Source: Hyphomicrobiales bacterium (GTDB lineage Bacteria > Pseudomonadota > Alphaproteobacteria > Rhizobiales > Xanthobacteraceae). Taken from it: a stretch of DNA of 35,277 nt. The stretch is from NCBI GenBank assembly GCA_021730985.1, contig JAKFYI010000039.1:1-35277 (forward strand), read 5' to 3'. This document shows positions 24,163 through 31,644 of the stretch, in pieces. Position 1 is the first letter of the stretch. Every line of letters begins with the position of its first letter. A program made the translations under genes and the position numbers. The notes beneath the pieces are model-generated. The model had not been told where the DNA came from. It saw nothing but the letters and a program-made list of their open reading frames with translations, and made no database searches.

Positions 24163-25191
24163 TCAGCCGAACTTGTCCTTCCAGGCCGGTTTGGCGCCGG
24201 GGAAGGGCAGCGCCCGCGCCTCATAAACGCCGCGCGCAATGGCGCGCGCCAGCACGTTGGCGGCGGTGGCGCCGATTTCCGACACGTCGAACACAGGATT
24301 GCCGAGCGGCTTCACGCCGGTTCCCGCCGCGAACACCGTATCGCCGTCGAGCGTGGTGTGGACCGGATAGATCGCGCGCGCGAAACCGTCCTGCGCCATC
24401 ACCGCGATCTGCTTGGCCTGCGCCTTGGTGAGGGCTGCGTCGGTCGCGACCAGTGCGATGGTTGTGTTCTCGCCGGGCTGCCCCTTGGCGTGCGGAACCA
24501 ATGCCTCGGGCGGCACCGTGGCTGGAAAGCCATGTCCGCCGAACTCATTGCCGATTTCGAATGGCGCGGCCCAGAAGTGCCTGCTGGTGCCGACGTTGAC
24601 GTTGCCGCAGGCGTTCACCGCGACGATGGCGCCGACCGTGTGCCCGCCGCGTGTCACGGCCGACGCCGAGCCCAACCCGCCCTTCAGGTAGACGGTGGTG
24701 CCGCCGAAGCCTGCGCCCGCGGTGCCGAGCGCGAAGTCGAGGCCTGCGGTCGCCGCCGCAGCGTAGCCGAGATCGCGATACGGCGGAAAGCGGCTCCATG
24801 TCTTGTCGCCGCCGTTGGTCATATCGAACAGGCACACGCCGCATACGAGCGGAATCGTAACGTCGCCAATCGGGAAGCCGCGCTTTTGTTCGCGCAGCCA
24901 GGCCTGCACGCCGGACGGCGCGTCGAGGCCGAACGCCGAGCCGCCGGACAGCACCACCGCGTCGATCGATTCCACCGTGCGGTGGGCGTCGAGCAGGTCG
25001 GTCTCGCGGGTGCCGGGCGCGCCGCCACGCACGTCCACCGCAACCACCGCCGGTCTGTCGAACACGATCGCGGTCACACCGGACGCGAGCTTGGCGTCAT
25101 CGGCCTGGCCGACCTTGAGGCCGGCGACATCGGTGATGAGGTTGCGCGTCACGACGCTGCTGCACTCGCTGATTTGAACCTCTCCCCGCAT
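24163..25191 (-). CDS. P1-family peptidase (DmpA / NylC-like, autocleaving)
   Basis: A 342-residue N-terminal-nucleophile hydrolase. The family start NLITDVAGLKVGQADD is clear, with VVLSGGSAFGLDAPSGV, FAL-GTAGAGFGGTTVYLKGG and GAIVAVNACGNV as further landmarks. The autocleavage site is ENTTIALVATDA, predicted between Asn242 and Thr243, leaving Thr243 as the nucleophile of the smaller subunit, as in nylon-oligomer hydrolase NylC and aminopeptidase DmpA. Substrates could be short peptides or amides. ATG 25191 lies inside a palindromic repeat and has no ribosome site; GTG 25152 (MTRNLITD) is a credible alternative that would remove 13 repeat-derived residues. Convergent with the small membrane protein gene, nine bases apart. 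Confidence 0.9.
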   Translation of the reverse strand: MRGEVQISECSSVVTRNLITDVAGLKVGQADDAKLASGVTAIVFDRPAVVAVDVRGGAPGTRETDLLDAHRTVESIDAVVLSGGSAFGLDAPSGVQAWLREQKRGFPIGDVTIPLVCGVCLFDMTNGGDKTWSRFPPYRDLGYAAAATAGLDFALGTAGAGFGGTTVYLKGGLGSASAVTRGGHTVGAIVAVNACGNVNVGTSRHFWAAPFEIGNEFGGHGFPATVPPEALVPHAKGQPGENTTIALVATDAALTKAQAKQIAVMAQDGFARAIYPVHTTLDGDTVFAAGTGVKPLGNPVFDVSEIGATAANVLARAIARGVYEARALPFPGAKPAWKDKFG

Positions 25192-25204
25192 TTGCGGGGA
25201 GAGG
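25179..25204. repeat. Palindromic repeat (CTCTCCCCGC type)
   Basis: A perfect 12-bp inverted repeat (25179-25190 with 25193-25204) around a TT loop, followed by GTCGGCTGCCGAGC and GGGTGAGGGG to about 25240. This is the pattern of dispersed intergenic repeats in Bradyrhizobium relatives. It overlaps the annotated start of the P1-family peptidase. The remaining gap to ccdA (to 25342) shows no gene. Confidence 0.75.
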
Positions 25205-25342
25205 TCGGCTGCCGAGCGTAGCGAGGAAGCCGGGTGAGGGGCAATGCGGGGAGAAGGGTGGCAATCACCTCGACATCACATCGGCGCCATGACGTGCTTG
25301 CCGCGCTTGCGCTGCCCGCCGGTCCCCGGCATCAACGTGGCC

Positions 25343-26077
25343 ATGTCTTCGGACGTCAACATACTCGCCGCCCTGTTCGCGGGGCTGATCAGCTTCCTGA
25401 GCCCCTGCGTGCTGCCGCTGGTGCCGCCGTATCTCGTCTATCTGGCCGGCACGTCGCTGGAGCGATTAAACGACGGCGATCATCGCACCGGCTCGCAGCG
25501 GCGGACGGTGGCCGCCGCCGCGCTGTTCGTGTGCGGATTTTCCACCGTGTTCGTCACGCTCGGCGCCAGCGCCAGCGTGTTCGGCGGATTGCTGCGCGCC
25601 TACTCGTATCAGCTCTCGATGGTGGCGGGCGTCGCTATCATTGTGATGGGGTTGCACTTTCTCGGCGTGTTCCAGATCGCGTGGCTCGCGCGCACCAAGC
25701 GGATCGATGTTGCCAAGCCCGTCGGTCTGTGGGGCGCCTACGGGATGGGTCTCGCCTTCGCATTCGGCTGGACGCCGTGCATCGGGCCGATCCTGGCTGC
25801 GATCCTTGCAGTCGCGGCGTCGGAGGCGACGGTCACGAAGGGGGCAGGGCTGCTCGCGGTCTATTCGGCCGGTCTTGGCATTCCGTTCCTGCTCGCAGCC
25901 TTTGCCGTGGAGCCGTTCGCGAAGTTTCTGACGCGCTTCAAACGCCACCTGATGCACGTCGAGCGTGCGATGGGGGCGCTATTGATCGTCACCGGCATCG
26001 CGTTCCTCACAGGCTCGATCACGACCTTCAGCTTCTGGCTGCTGGAGGCGTTCCCGGCCTTGGGCCGTCTTGGCTGA
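25343..26077 (+). CDS. ccdA: Cytochrome c biogenesis / thiol-disulfide transporter CcdA
   Basis: A 244-residue membrane protein with six hydrophobic helices, the CcdA size. The two reactive cysteines sit in the family motifs: Cys22 in LSPCVLPLVPPYLVYLAG and Cys146 in GWTPCIGPILAA. CcdA carries reducing electrons from cytoplasmic thioredoxin across the inner membrane for cytochrome c maturation. ATG 25343 (MSSDVNILAAL) matches the usual length; an earlier in-frame ATG at 25289 would add 18 residues, and ribosome sites are weak for both. No ccm or thioredoxin-like gene is adjacent. Follows the divergent P1-peptidase after a repeat-containing gap. Confidence 0.92.
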   Translation: MSSDVNILAALFAGLISFLSPCVLPLVPPYLVYLAGTSLERLNDGDHRTGSQRRTVAAAALFVCGFSTVFVTLGASASVFGGLLRAYSYQLSMVAGVAIIVMGLHFLGVFQIAWLARTKRIDVAKPVGLWGAYGMGLAFAFGWTPCIGPILAAILAVAASEATVTKGAGLLAVYSAGLGIPFLLAAFAVEPFAKFLTRFKRHLMHVERAMGALLIVTGIAFLTGSITTFSFWLLEAFPALGRLG

Positions 26078-26100
26078 ACGCTAACGCGGCAAACTCCGCC

Positions 26101-26196
26101 GTCATCGTCCGCGAAAGCGGACGATCCAGTAGTCGCGGCTGGCGAAAAAGTCTTTGAAGCTGCGGCGTACTGGATGCCCGCTTTCGCGGGCATGAC
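26101..26196. repeat. Paired-hairpin palindromic repeat, copy 2
   Basis: Same architecture as the element at 17630-17705. Left hairpin 26104-26125 (ATCGTCCGC-GAAA-GCGGACGAT), right hairpin 26174-26193 (ATGCCCGC-TTTC-GCGGGCAT), with CCAGTA and TACTGG inverted just inside and GTCAT/ATGAC at the outer ends. The spacer sequence differs completely from copy 1, while loops and stem pairing are kept. It lies 24 bases after ccdA and upstream of the arsR promoter. Confidence 0.88.
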
Positions 26197-26225
26197 ACCG
26201 AACTCTGCTGGCCGAACCAATCCGC

Positions 26226-26268
26226 TTGACATCGCTTGTCCAAATATATAACAATGTAGTTATATAAC
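26226..26268 (+). promoter_or_regulatory. arsR promoter with overlapping inverted-repeat operator
   Basis: TTGACA (26226-26231) is a consensus -35 box, and TATAAC (26247-26252) is a -10 candidate at 15 bases' spacing. Overlapping the -10 is TATATAAC-N6-GTTATATA (26245-26266), a perfect 8-bp inverted repeat. Its right side, GTTATATAAC (26259-26268), is itself a 10-base palindrome. This AT-rich block is sharply unlike the surrounding GC-rich DNA and lies 12 bases before the arsR start, the usual place for autorepression by an ArsR-family protein. Confidence 0.78.
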
Positions 26269-26279
26269 TGGAATGTAAC

Positions 26280-26615
26280 ATGAATCTCGATACGGCCTTT
26301 TCGGCGCTGGCCGACCCGACCAGACGGGCCATCCTGGCTCGTCTCGCCTTGGGCGAGGCGACCGTGATGGAGCTGGCCGCTCCGTTCGAGATGACCCAGC
26401 CCGCCGTGTCCCGGCACCTCAAGGTGCTGGAGGGCGCGGGGCTGATTTCGCGCCGCATCGAGGGCGCCAAGCGCCCGTGCCGACTTTCGCCGGCCGGCAT
26501 GGCCGAAATCGATCAATGGCTCGCGATGCTGCGCAAGGCGCTGGAGGCCAACTACGGCCGCCTCGATGGCGTGCTGGCCGCGATGACGTCCAACGAGAAG
26601 AAAGGAACACCATGA
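26280..26615 (+). CDS. ArsR-family winged-helix transcriptional regulator
   Basis: A 111-residue single-domain regulator. The N-terminus LDTAFSALADPTRRAILARLA is the ArsR/SmtB signature, and the recognition helix is TQPAVSRHLKVLEGAGLI (about 39-56). It has only one cysteine (Cys67), so it lacks the usual metal-sensing pairs; it resembles the SdpR-like members that pair with SRPBCC-domain proteins. It probably binds the TATATAAC inverted repeat just upstream and represses its own operon. It overlaps the SRPBCC gene as ATGA. Confidence 0.92.
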   Translation: MNLDTAFSALADPTRRAILARLALGEATVMELAAPFEMTQPAVSRHLKVLEGAGLISRRIEGAKRPCRLSPAGMAEIDQWLAMLRKALEANYGRLDGVLAAMTSNEKKGTP

Positions 26616-27079
26616 CCAAGCTGACGCTCAGGACCGAGGGCGACACCCACATCGTCGTCACGCGGCGTTTCTCGGCGCCGCCGGAGAAAGTATATCGCGC
26701 GCACACCGAAGCTAGCCTCGTGCAGAAGTGGATGCTCGGCCCGGAGGGCTGGACCATGCCGGTCTGCATCAACGAGGCGCGGCCGGGCGGCAAGTTTCGC
26801 TACGAGTGGGCGGACGGCAAGGGCGGCGGCTTCCATCTCACCGGCGAGTTCATCGAACTGGTGCCGTTCAGCCGCATCGTTCACGTCGAGCGGATGCACT
26901 TGCCCGATCCGACGCCGGACAATCAGGTCGAGACGACGTTCGCGCCGGATGGCGCGGGCACGCTGATGACCATGCGGATGACGCTACCCAACGCCGAGGT
27001 GCGCGCGATGATGCTCGCCTCCGGCATGGAGCACGGCATGGAAGCAAGCTACGTCCGGCTCGAAACCACCTTGCTGTAA
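26612..27079 (+). CDS. SRPBCC-domain (AHSA1-type) protein
   Basis: A 155-residue helix-grip protein. The N-terminal VVTRRFSAPPEKVYRAHTEASLVQKWMLGPEGWTMP is the typical start of the activator-of-Hsp90-ATPase/START-like family; FRYEWADGKGGGFHLTGEFIELVPFSRIVHVERM follows, and the C-terminal helix covers the ligand cavity. Such proteins bind hydrophobic small molecules. ATG 26612 overlaps the arsR stop as ATGA, a layout seen in many ArsR-SRPBCC pairs, in which the SRPBCC protein may sense or process the inducer. No enzyme activity can be assigned. Confidence 0.9.
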   Translation: MTKLTLRTEGDTHIVVTRRFSAPPEKVYRAHTEASLVQKWMLGPEGWTMPVCINEARPGGKFRYEWADGKGGGFHLTGEFIELVPFSRIVHVERMHLPDPTPDNQVETTFAPDGAGTLMTMRMTLPNAEVRAMMLASGMEHGMEASYVRLETTLL

Positions 27080-27095
27080 CGAGGAGAGTGCAAAC

Positions 27096-27560
27096 ATGCT
27101 CGACACACCGCAGATCACGCAGACCGCAGCCGAACCGGCTGCAGTCATCCGCCTCACCATCCCGCGCAGCGAGATGATGACGAAATTCGGTCCCGCGGTG
27201 GCGGAACTGTTCTCCGCGCTGGCGTCGCAGGGCGTCCGGCCGATTGGTGCGGTGTTCGCGCATCACCTCGCGATGAGCCCGGGCGTGTTCGATTTCGAGC
27301 TCGGTGTCGTCGTCACCGCGCCGGTGAAGGAGAGCGGGCGCGTCAAGCCGGGCCTTCTTCCGGCGGCCCGCGTCATGCGCACCATCCACACGGGTCCATA
27401 CGAAGGACTTCCCGCCGCATGGGGCGAGTTCGACAAATGGATGAAAGCGAACGGCCACGCTCAGGCTGAGAATCTGTGGGAGGTCTATTCGGTCGGCCCG
27501 CAATCGAGCCCCGACCAGTCAACCTGGCGCACCGAGTTGAACCGGCCGCTGAAAAGCTGA
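27096..27560 (+). CDS. GyrI-like small-molecule-binding domain protein
   Basis: A 154-residue protein with a single GyrI-like/AraC effector-binding domain. The IRLTIPRSEMMTKFGPAVAELFSAL start, HTGPYEGLPAAWGEFDKWM (about 90-108) and the ending WEVYSVGPQSSPDQSTWRTELNRPL fit this SHS2-fold family; a conserved acidic residue near Glu-Val-Tyr is part of its ligand pocket in relatives. There is no DNA-binding domain. These proteins bind drugs or other aromatic cations, and some act as hydrolases. ATG 27096 has GAGGAG upstream and lies 16 bases after the SRPBCC gene, so it is part of the same operon. Confidence 0.86.
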   Translation: MLDTPQITQTAAEPAAVIRLTIPRSEMMTKFGPAVAELFSALASQGVRPIGAVFAHHLAMSPGVFDFELGVVVTAPVKESGRVKPGLLPAARVMRTIHTGPYEGLPAAWGEFDKWMKANGHAQAENLWEVYSVGPQSSPDQSTWRTELNRPLKS

Positions 27561-27577
27561 CTTCGCATCGCCGAACC

Positions 27578-28315
27578 ATGCCCGCCAAAACCAGACGTGC
27601 CGTAACGAAGACTGCGAAAGCCGCGCCGCCGCGATCCATCCAAGGCGGCGTGCAGGACGTGCTCGCCGCCTTGAAACGCCGCGGCAGTGCCAAGCTTCGG
27701 GCGGAGATGCCGGCGCGCTACGGCATCCACACCGAAAAGGCGTTCGGCGTGGCCATGCGCGACATGCAGACGATCGCCAAAGGCATCGGCACCGACCACG
27801 CGCTCGCGTTGGCGCTCTGGGACACCGGCTGGTACGAGGCGCGGATGGTGGCCGCGATGATCGACGATCCGGCGCAGGTCACAGCGGCGCAAATGGATCG
27901 CTGGTGCAAAAGCTTCGACAACTGGGCGATCTGCGACACCGCCTGCTTTAAGCTGTTCGACCGCACGCCACACGCCTGGGACAAGGTCGCCCAGTGGGCC
28001 GGCAAGCGCGAGGAGTTCGTCAGGCGCGGGGCGTTTGCGCTGTTGTGGTCGCTCGCCTTGCACGACAAGCGCGCGGGCGACGCCCCGTTCATCGAGGCGC
28101 TGGCGCTGATCGAACGTGGTGCCAGCGACAAGCGCGACCTTGTGAAGAGATCCGTTGCCATGGCGCTTCGCGCCATCGGTATTCGCAACCGCGCACTCAA
28201 CGCCGCCGCCCGGGCTGTGGCGCAGCGATTGTCGGAATCGCAGGACGCCGCGGCGCAGTGGGTCGGCCGGGACGTGCTCAAAAAATTGAGGAGCTCAAGC
28301 GCCGCGAAGCGCTGA
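27578..28315 (+). CDS. AlkD-like DNA alkylation repair (HEAT-repeat) protein
   Basis: A 245-residue all-helical protein. The Lys-rich start MPAKTRRAVTKTAKAA is followed by HEAT-like repeats. Residues that match the AlkD active cleft are Trp116 and Asp120 in FDNWAICDTA and Arg198 in MALRAIG. AlkD removes bulky or cationic alkyl-purine lesions such as N7-methylguanine and N3-methyladenine without base flipping. ATG 27578 is the likely start; the frame is open to 27476 through the GyrI-like gene. The gene lies 17 bases after GyrI-like in the ArsR-led operon, linking alkyl-lesion repair to a ligand-sensing regulator. Its last codons form part of a hairpin that also ends the opposing livK gene. 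Confidence 0.87.
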   Translation: MPAKTRRAVTKTAKAAPPRSIQGGVQDVLAALKRRGSAKLRAEMPARYGIHTEKAFGVAMRDMQTIAKGIGTDHALALALWDTGWYEARMVAAMIDDPAQVTAAQMDRWCKSFDNWAICDTACFKLFDRTPHAWDKVAQWAGKREEFVRRGAFALLWSLALHDKRAGDAPFIEALALIERGASDKRDLVKRSVAMALRAIGIRNRALNAAARAVAQRLSESQDAAAQWVGRDVLKKLRSSSAAKR

Positions 28316-28324
28316 GCTCCTCAA
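28280..28324 (-). terminator. Terminator of livK embedded in the end of the alkD-like gene
   Basis: TTGAGGAGCTCA (28286-28297) pairs with TGAGCTCCTCAA (28313-28324), extended by GCGC pairs past a single bulged A (28298), with loop CGCGAA. On the minus strand the stem is followed directly by TTTTTT (28280-28285), making an intrinsic terminator for livK. On the plus strand the left arm is coding sequence, and the alkD-like stop TGA (28313-28315) lies in the right arm. Confidence 0.85.
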
Positions 28325-28347
28325 CTACCAATCTAAGACGTTAGGCG

Positions 28348-29472
28348 TTACGAGCCGGGCTTGCCCTGCGGTATCTCGGCGTAGTTGCCCTTGCTGTCCC
28401 ACTTGTAAACGACGTAGTCGAGGATGGTGATGTCGCCCTTGGCATCGAACGACAGCTTGCCGAGCACGGTGTCGTAGCTGCCGGACTTGAGCACGCCCGC
28501 CACCTTCTTGGCGTCCGTGGTCTTGGCCTTGGCGACGGCCTGCGTCCACACCTGGAACGCGGCGTAGCTGTAGAGCGTGTAGCCTTCCGGATCGATGTTC
28601 TTCGCCTTGAACTTCTCGACGATCGCCTTGGCGGTCGGCTTGTTGCGCGGGTCGGGTCCGAAGGTGAACAGCACGCCTTCGGCGGCCGCTCCGGTGATCG
28701 AGGCGAACTCCTTGTCGGCCAGCGCATCGCCGGCCATCAGCGTTGCCTTGACGCCCTGGTCGCGCATCTGACGCAGGATCAGGCCGGACTCCTGGTGGTA
28801 GCCGCCGACATAGACGAGATCGATGGCGTTGAGCTTGAGCTTGGAGACCAGCGCGTTGAAGTCCTTGTCGCCCTTGTTGTAGCTCTCGTAGAGCTTTTCC
28901 TTGATGCCCGCCTTGTTGATCGCCTTCTTGGTTTCGTCGGCGAGACCCTTGCCGTAGGTGGTCTTGTCGTGAATGACGGCGATGTTCTTGCCCTTGAAGG
29001 TGCGTGCGATGTAGGCGCCGGCCACCGCGCCCTGCTGGTCGTCACGGCCGCAGACGCGGAACGTGTTCCAGAGCTTGCGCTCGGTGAACGTCGGATTGGT
29101 CGAGGCGGGCGTGATCTGCAGCACGCCGCCCTCGGCGTAGGCTTCCGACGCCGGGATCGACGACGACGAGCAGTAGTGCCCGGCGACGAACGGCAGCTTG
29201 GCGCCTGCGAACTTCTCGGCGACCGAGCGCGCCTGCTTCGGATCGCAGGCATCGTCGCCGACCTCAAGCTTGAGCTTGCGCCCCAGCACGCCGCCAGCCG
29301 CGTTGATGTCGGCCACCGCCTGCTCGGCGCCGTTCTTCATCTGGCGTCCGAACGAGGCTTCGCCGCCCGACATCGGGCCGGCGACGCCGACGGAAAGATC
29401 CTGCGCGGACGCCGCGCCGGTCAGCACCAGGCTCGCGCCAAGCGCGAGGCCCGCAAGCCACACCTTCTTCAT
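28348..29472 (-). CDS. livK: Branched-chain amino acid ABC transporter binding protein (LivK-like)
   Basis: A 374-residue type-I periplasmic binding protein, with signal peptide 1-23 (GAASA-QDL). Family features are VGVAGPMSGGEASFGRQMKNGAEQAVADINAAGGVLGRKL, the GHYCSSSSIPASEAYAEGGVLQITPAST segment, where Ser/Ala contacts the amino-acid carboxylate, and IAVIHDKTTYGKGLA. The pair of cysteines near CDP and HYC is typical of rhizobial LivK. It binds leucine, isoleucine, valine or other amino acids; rhizobial Bra/Liv systems are broad. GAGGAG lies six bases before ATG 29472. It is on the same strand as DUF6867 and LivF, from which it is separated by other genes. Confidence 0.92.
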   Translation of the reverse strand: MKKVWLAGLALGASLVLTGAASAQDLSVGVAGPMSGGEASFGRQMKNGAEQAVADINAAGGVLGRKLKLEVGDDACDPKQARSVAEKFAGAKLPFVAGHYCSSSSIPASEAYAEGGVLQITPASTNPTFTERKLWNTFRVCGRDDQQGAVAGAYIARTFKGKNIAVIHDKTTYGKGLADETKKAINKAGIKEKLYESYNKGDKDFNALVSKLKLNAIDLVYVGGYHQESGLILRQMRDQGVKATLMAGDALADKEFASITGAAAEGVLFTFGPDPRNKPTAKAIVEKFKAKNIDPEGYTLYSYAAFQVWTQAVAKAKTTDAKKVAGVLKSGSYDTVLGKLSFDAKGDITILDYVVYKWDSKGNYAEIPQGKPGS

Positions 29473-29624
29473 GTCTCTCTCCTCAATGGGCGGTCCGCTG
29501 ACCCCAAGGTCGCCCCGGCCGCGTTGCTCGTCCGTTGTATTTTGTCCGGTTTTTGGCGGATGTCATCTGGAATTGGTGCCGCTTGCAGCGGCATTTTCGA
29601 CAGTTTTGGCCCAGCCCCGCGAGG

Positions 29625-29969
29625 TCATGCCTTGGGCCGCCACGTCAGCGGGCCGGTTCGCTCATAAAGCCAATGATATTGCGTCGCCATTTGGGCGGCG
29701 CGGGTGGCGCGCCAAGCCAGCGTGCTCAGGATCAGCAGATAAAGCGTGTCGGCGCCGTAGGAGGCGGGCGACAGCAGCGCCGCCTCGAACAGGGCGAAGT
29801 GCACGAACCGGACGGCGGCGCCCAGCAACAGCGTATAGACCACCACATGCCAGAACGGCCGCCAGGTCGCGGCGATGGCGCGGCCGGTAAGCCAGGCTGC
29901 GCCGCCGCCGATCGCGCCGGTGACCAGCAGAACCTGGCGAAGCGTTTCCGACTCGTAAAGCCCGTTCAT
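29625..29969 (-). CDS. DUF6867-type membrane protein beside the liv locus
   Basis: A 114-residue protein with three hydrophobic helices (about 12-30, 38-60, 70-88). Landmarks are LLVTGAIGGGAAWLTGRAIAATWRP, LLLGAAVRFVHFALFEAALL and the end MATQYHWLYERTGPLTWRPKA, which I associate with DUF6867. That family is usually found between the livF ATPase and the livK binding-protein genes in Hyphomicrobiales; its function is unknown. The assignment is from memory of the family and context. The gap to livK (29473-29624) holds no gene. Only 39 bases separate its start from the divergent sulfatase gene. Confidence 0.78.
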   Translation of the reverse strand: MNGLYESETLRQVLLVTGAIGGGAAWLTGRAIAATWRPFWHVVVYTLLLGAAVRFVHFALFEAALLSPASYGADTLYLLILSTLAWRATRAAQMATQYHWLYERTGPLTWRPKA

Positions 29970-30008
29970 CAGCCGATAGTATCACAGGCCTGAGCCAAGG
30001 CATCGACA

Positions 30009-31607
30009 ATGAACAAGTCCCGGCGTCCGAACTTCATCCTGTTCATCACCGATCAACACCGCGCCGATTTCCTCGGCTGCTACGGCCATCCGGTGTTGCG
30101 CACGCCGAATATCGATTCCATCGCAGCCAGGGGCACGACGTTCGACAAATTCTACGTCGCAAGTCCGGTCTGTATGCCGAATCGCTCCAGCCTGATGACG
30201 GGCCGGATGCCTTCGGTCCACGGGGTGCGAAGCAACGGCATCCCGCTGTCGATGAATTCGGTGACGTTCGTCGATCTGTTGCGCGAGGCGGGCTACCGCA
30301 CCGCGCTGATCGGCAAGAGCCATCTGCAGAATTTCACGCCTCACGATCCGATCGTCAAGCGGCCCGCGCCGCGCGAGGGCTACCACGAGCCGCCGAAGGA
30401 ATTGGCGCAGGCGTTGCGAAACGATCTCGCCGACAAGAAATATGAACAGGAGACGCCGCAGTATTGGGACTCCAAGGAAGCGCGCGTGGCGACGCCGTTC
30501 TACGGTTTCGATCACGTCACGCTGGTGCGCGCGCACGGCGACGAGCCGGGCGGCGACTACGACCGCTGGCTGGAGGCGCGCGATCCGAAGGCGAAGCATC
30601 TGCTCGGTCCAAAGAATGCGCTGCCGCACGACTACAGGGTGCCGCAGGCCTATCGCACCGCGATTCCCGAAGAGCTTTACGCGACATCGTTCCTGGGTGA
30701 GCGCGCCGAAGCCTATCTCGAAGACAGCGACCCGGACGCGCCCTTCTTTCTGATGGTGTCGTTTCCCGATCCGCACCACCCGTTCAACCCGCCGGGCAAG
30801 TATTGGGACATGTACAAGCCGGAGCAGTTCCCGGTGCCGGAGGCGTTTCAGCGCAACGACTGGACGCCGCCCGCGCTGGTGCAGGCCGTTATCGACGAGC
30901 GTCAGGCCGGTAAGGCGAACCTCACCGGCATGAACACCATCGGCGTGTCGGCCCGCGAGGCGCAGGAGGCGAGGGCGCTGACCGCCGGCATGATCGCATG
31001 CGTCGACGATGCGGTCGGCCGCGTGCTGCGCGCCCTGGAGAAGAGCGGACGCGGCGGCGATACCGTCGTGATGTTCACCTCGGACCACGGCGATCATCTC
31101 GGCGATCACCGGCTGATGCTTAAGGGCGCCGAGCAGTACCAAAGCATCGTGCGGGTGCCGTTCATCTGGTCCGATCCGCAGACGGATGCGCGGGCGGTGC
31201 GCACCGATGCCCTGGCCTCCACCATCGACATCGGGGCCACCATCCTTGACCGCGCCAGGATCGAGCCGTTTTCCGGCATGCAGGCGAAGAGCCTGTTGCC
31301 GGTGCTGGAGAACGGAAAGCCGGTCCGGGACAGCGTCTTCATTCAATACGACCATCAGAGCCCCAGTCCCGGCTCGGACAACGTGCCGCCGCGCGTGCAT
31401 ACGCTGATCGACGGCCGCTACCGCTTGAGCGTGTTCCACGGCACCGGCTGGGGCGAGCTGTATGACTTGCAGACCGATCCCGGCGAGTTCGACAACCTGT
31501 GGGATCAGCCGGCGCACGCCGCGACGCGGGCGCGAATGATGGAACGCCTCGCACTGACCGAGATCGAGCACGTCGATCGCGTTCCGCTGCCGACCAGGCG
31601 GGCGTAA
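30009..31607 (+). CDS. Sulfatase (formylglycine-dependent, arylsulfatase family)
   Basis: A 532-residue alkaline-phosphatase-superfamily hydrolase. The sulfatase C-X-P-X-R motif is SPVCMPNRSSLMTG: Cys55 would be converted to formylglycine, with Pro57 and Arg59 in place. The metal site starts with FITDQHRAD (Asp15, Gln16), and SDHGDHLGDHRLMLKG gives the later Asp/His ligands. There is no signal peptide, so it is probably cytoplasmic. Substrate could be an aryl or alkyl sulfate; phosphonate-monoester hydrolases share this fold, but the motifs fit sulfatase slightly better. AAGG lies seven bases before ATG 30009. A formylglycine-generating enzyme is not in the window. Confidence 0.9.
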   Translation: MNKSRRPNFILFITDQHRADFLGCYGHPVLRTPNIDSIAARGTTFDKFYVASPVCMPNRSSLMTGRMPSVHGVRSNGIPLSMNSVTFVDLLREAGYRTALIGKSHLQNFTPHDPIVKRPAPREGYHEPPKELAQALRNDLADKKYEQETPQYWDSKEARVATPFYGFDHVTLVRAHGDEPGGDYDRWLEARDPKAKHLLGPKNALPHDYRVPQAYRTAIPEELYATSFLGERAEAYLEDSDPDAPFFLMVSFPDPHHPFNPPGKYWDMYKPEQFPVPEAFQRNDWTPPALVQAVIDERQAGKANLTGMNTIGVSAREAQEARALTAGMIACVDDAVGRVLRALEKSGRGGDTVVMFTSDHGDHLGDHRLMLKGAEQYQSIVRVPFIWSDPQTDARAVRTDALASTIDIGATILDRARIEPFSGMQAKSLLPVLENGKPVRDSVFIQYDHQSPSPGSDNVPPRVHTLIDGRYRLSVFHGTGWGELYDLQTDPGEFDNLWDQPAHAATRARMMERLALTEIEHVDRVPLPTRRA

Positions 31608-31644
31608 GAAGCAGGCTGGGACACGATACGCTATTGGCGCGAAC

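Noticed and set aside
25168..25182. GATTTGAACC resembling the complement of a tRNA T-loop
   Set aside because: No acceptor stem, anticodon arm or CCA region nearby; the bases are coding for the P1 peptidase or part of the repeat.
17630..26196. The repeated hairpins as a CRISPR array
   Set aside because: There are only two distant copies with unequal spacers and internal palindromes, no regular spacing and no cas genes.
29970..30030. TGTGATACT just upstream of the DUF6867 start as an extended -10 promoter
   Set aside because: It lies so close to the ATG that the message would be almost leaderless, and no -35 at proper spacing was found.
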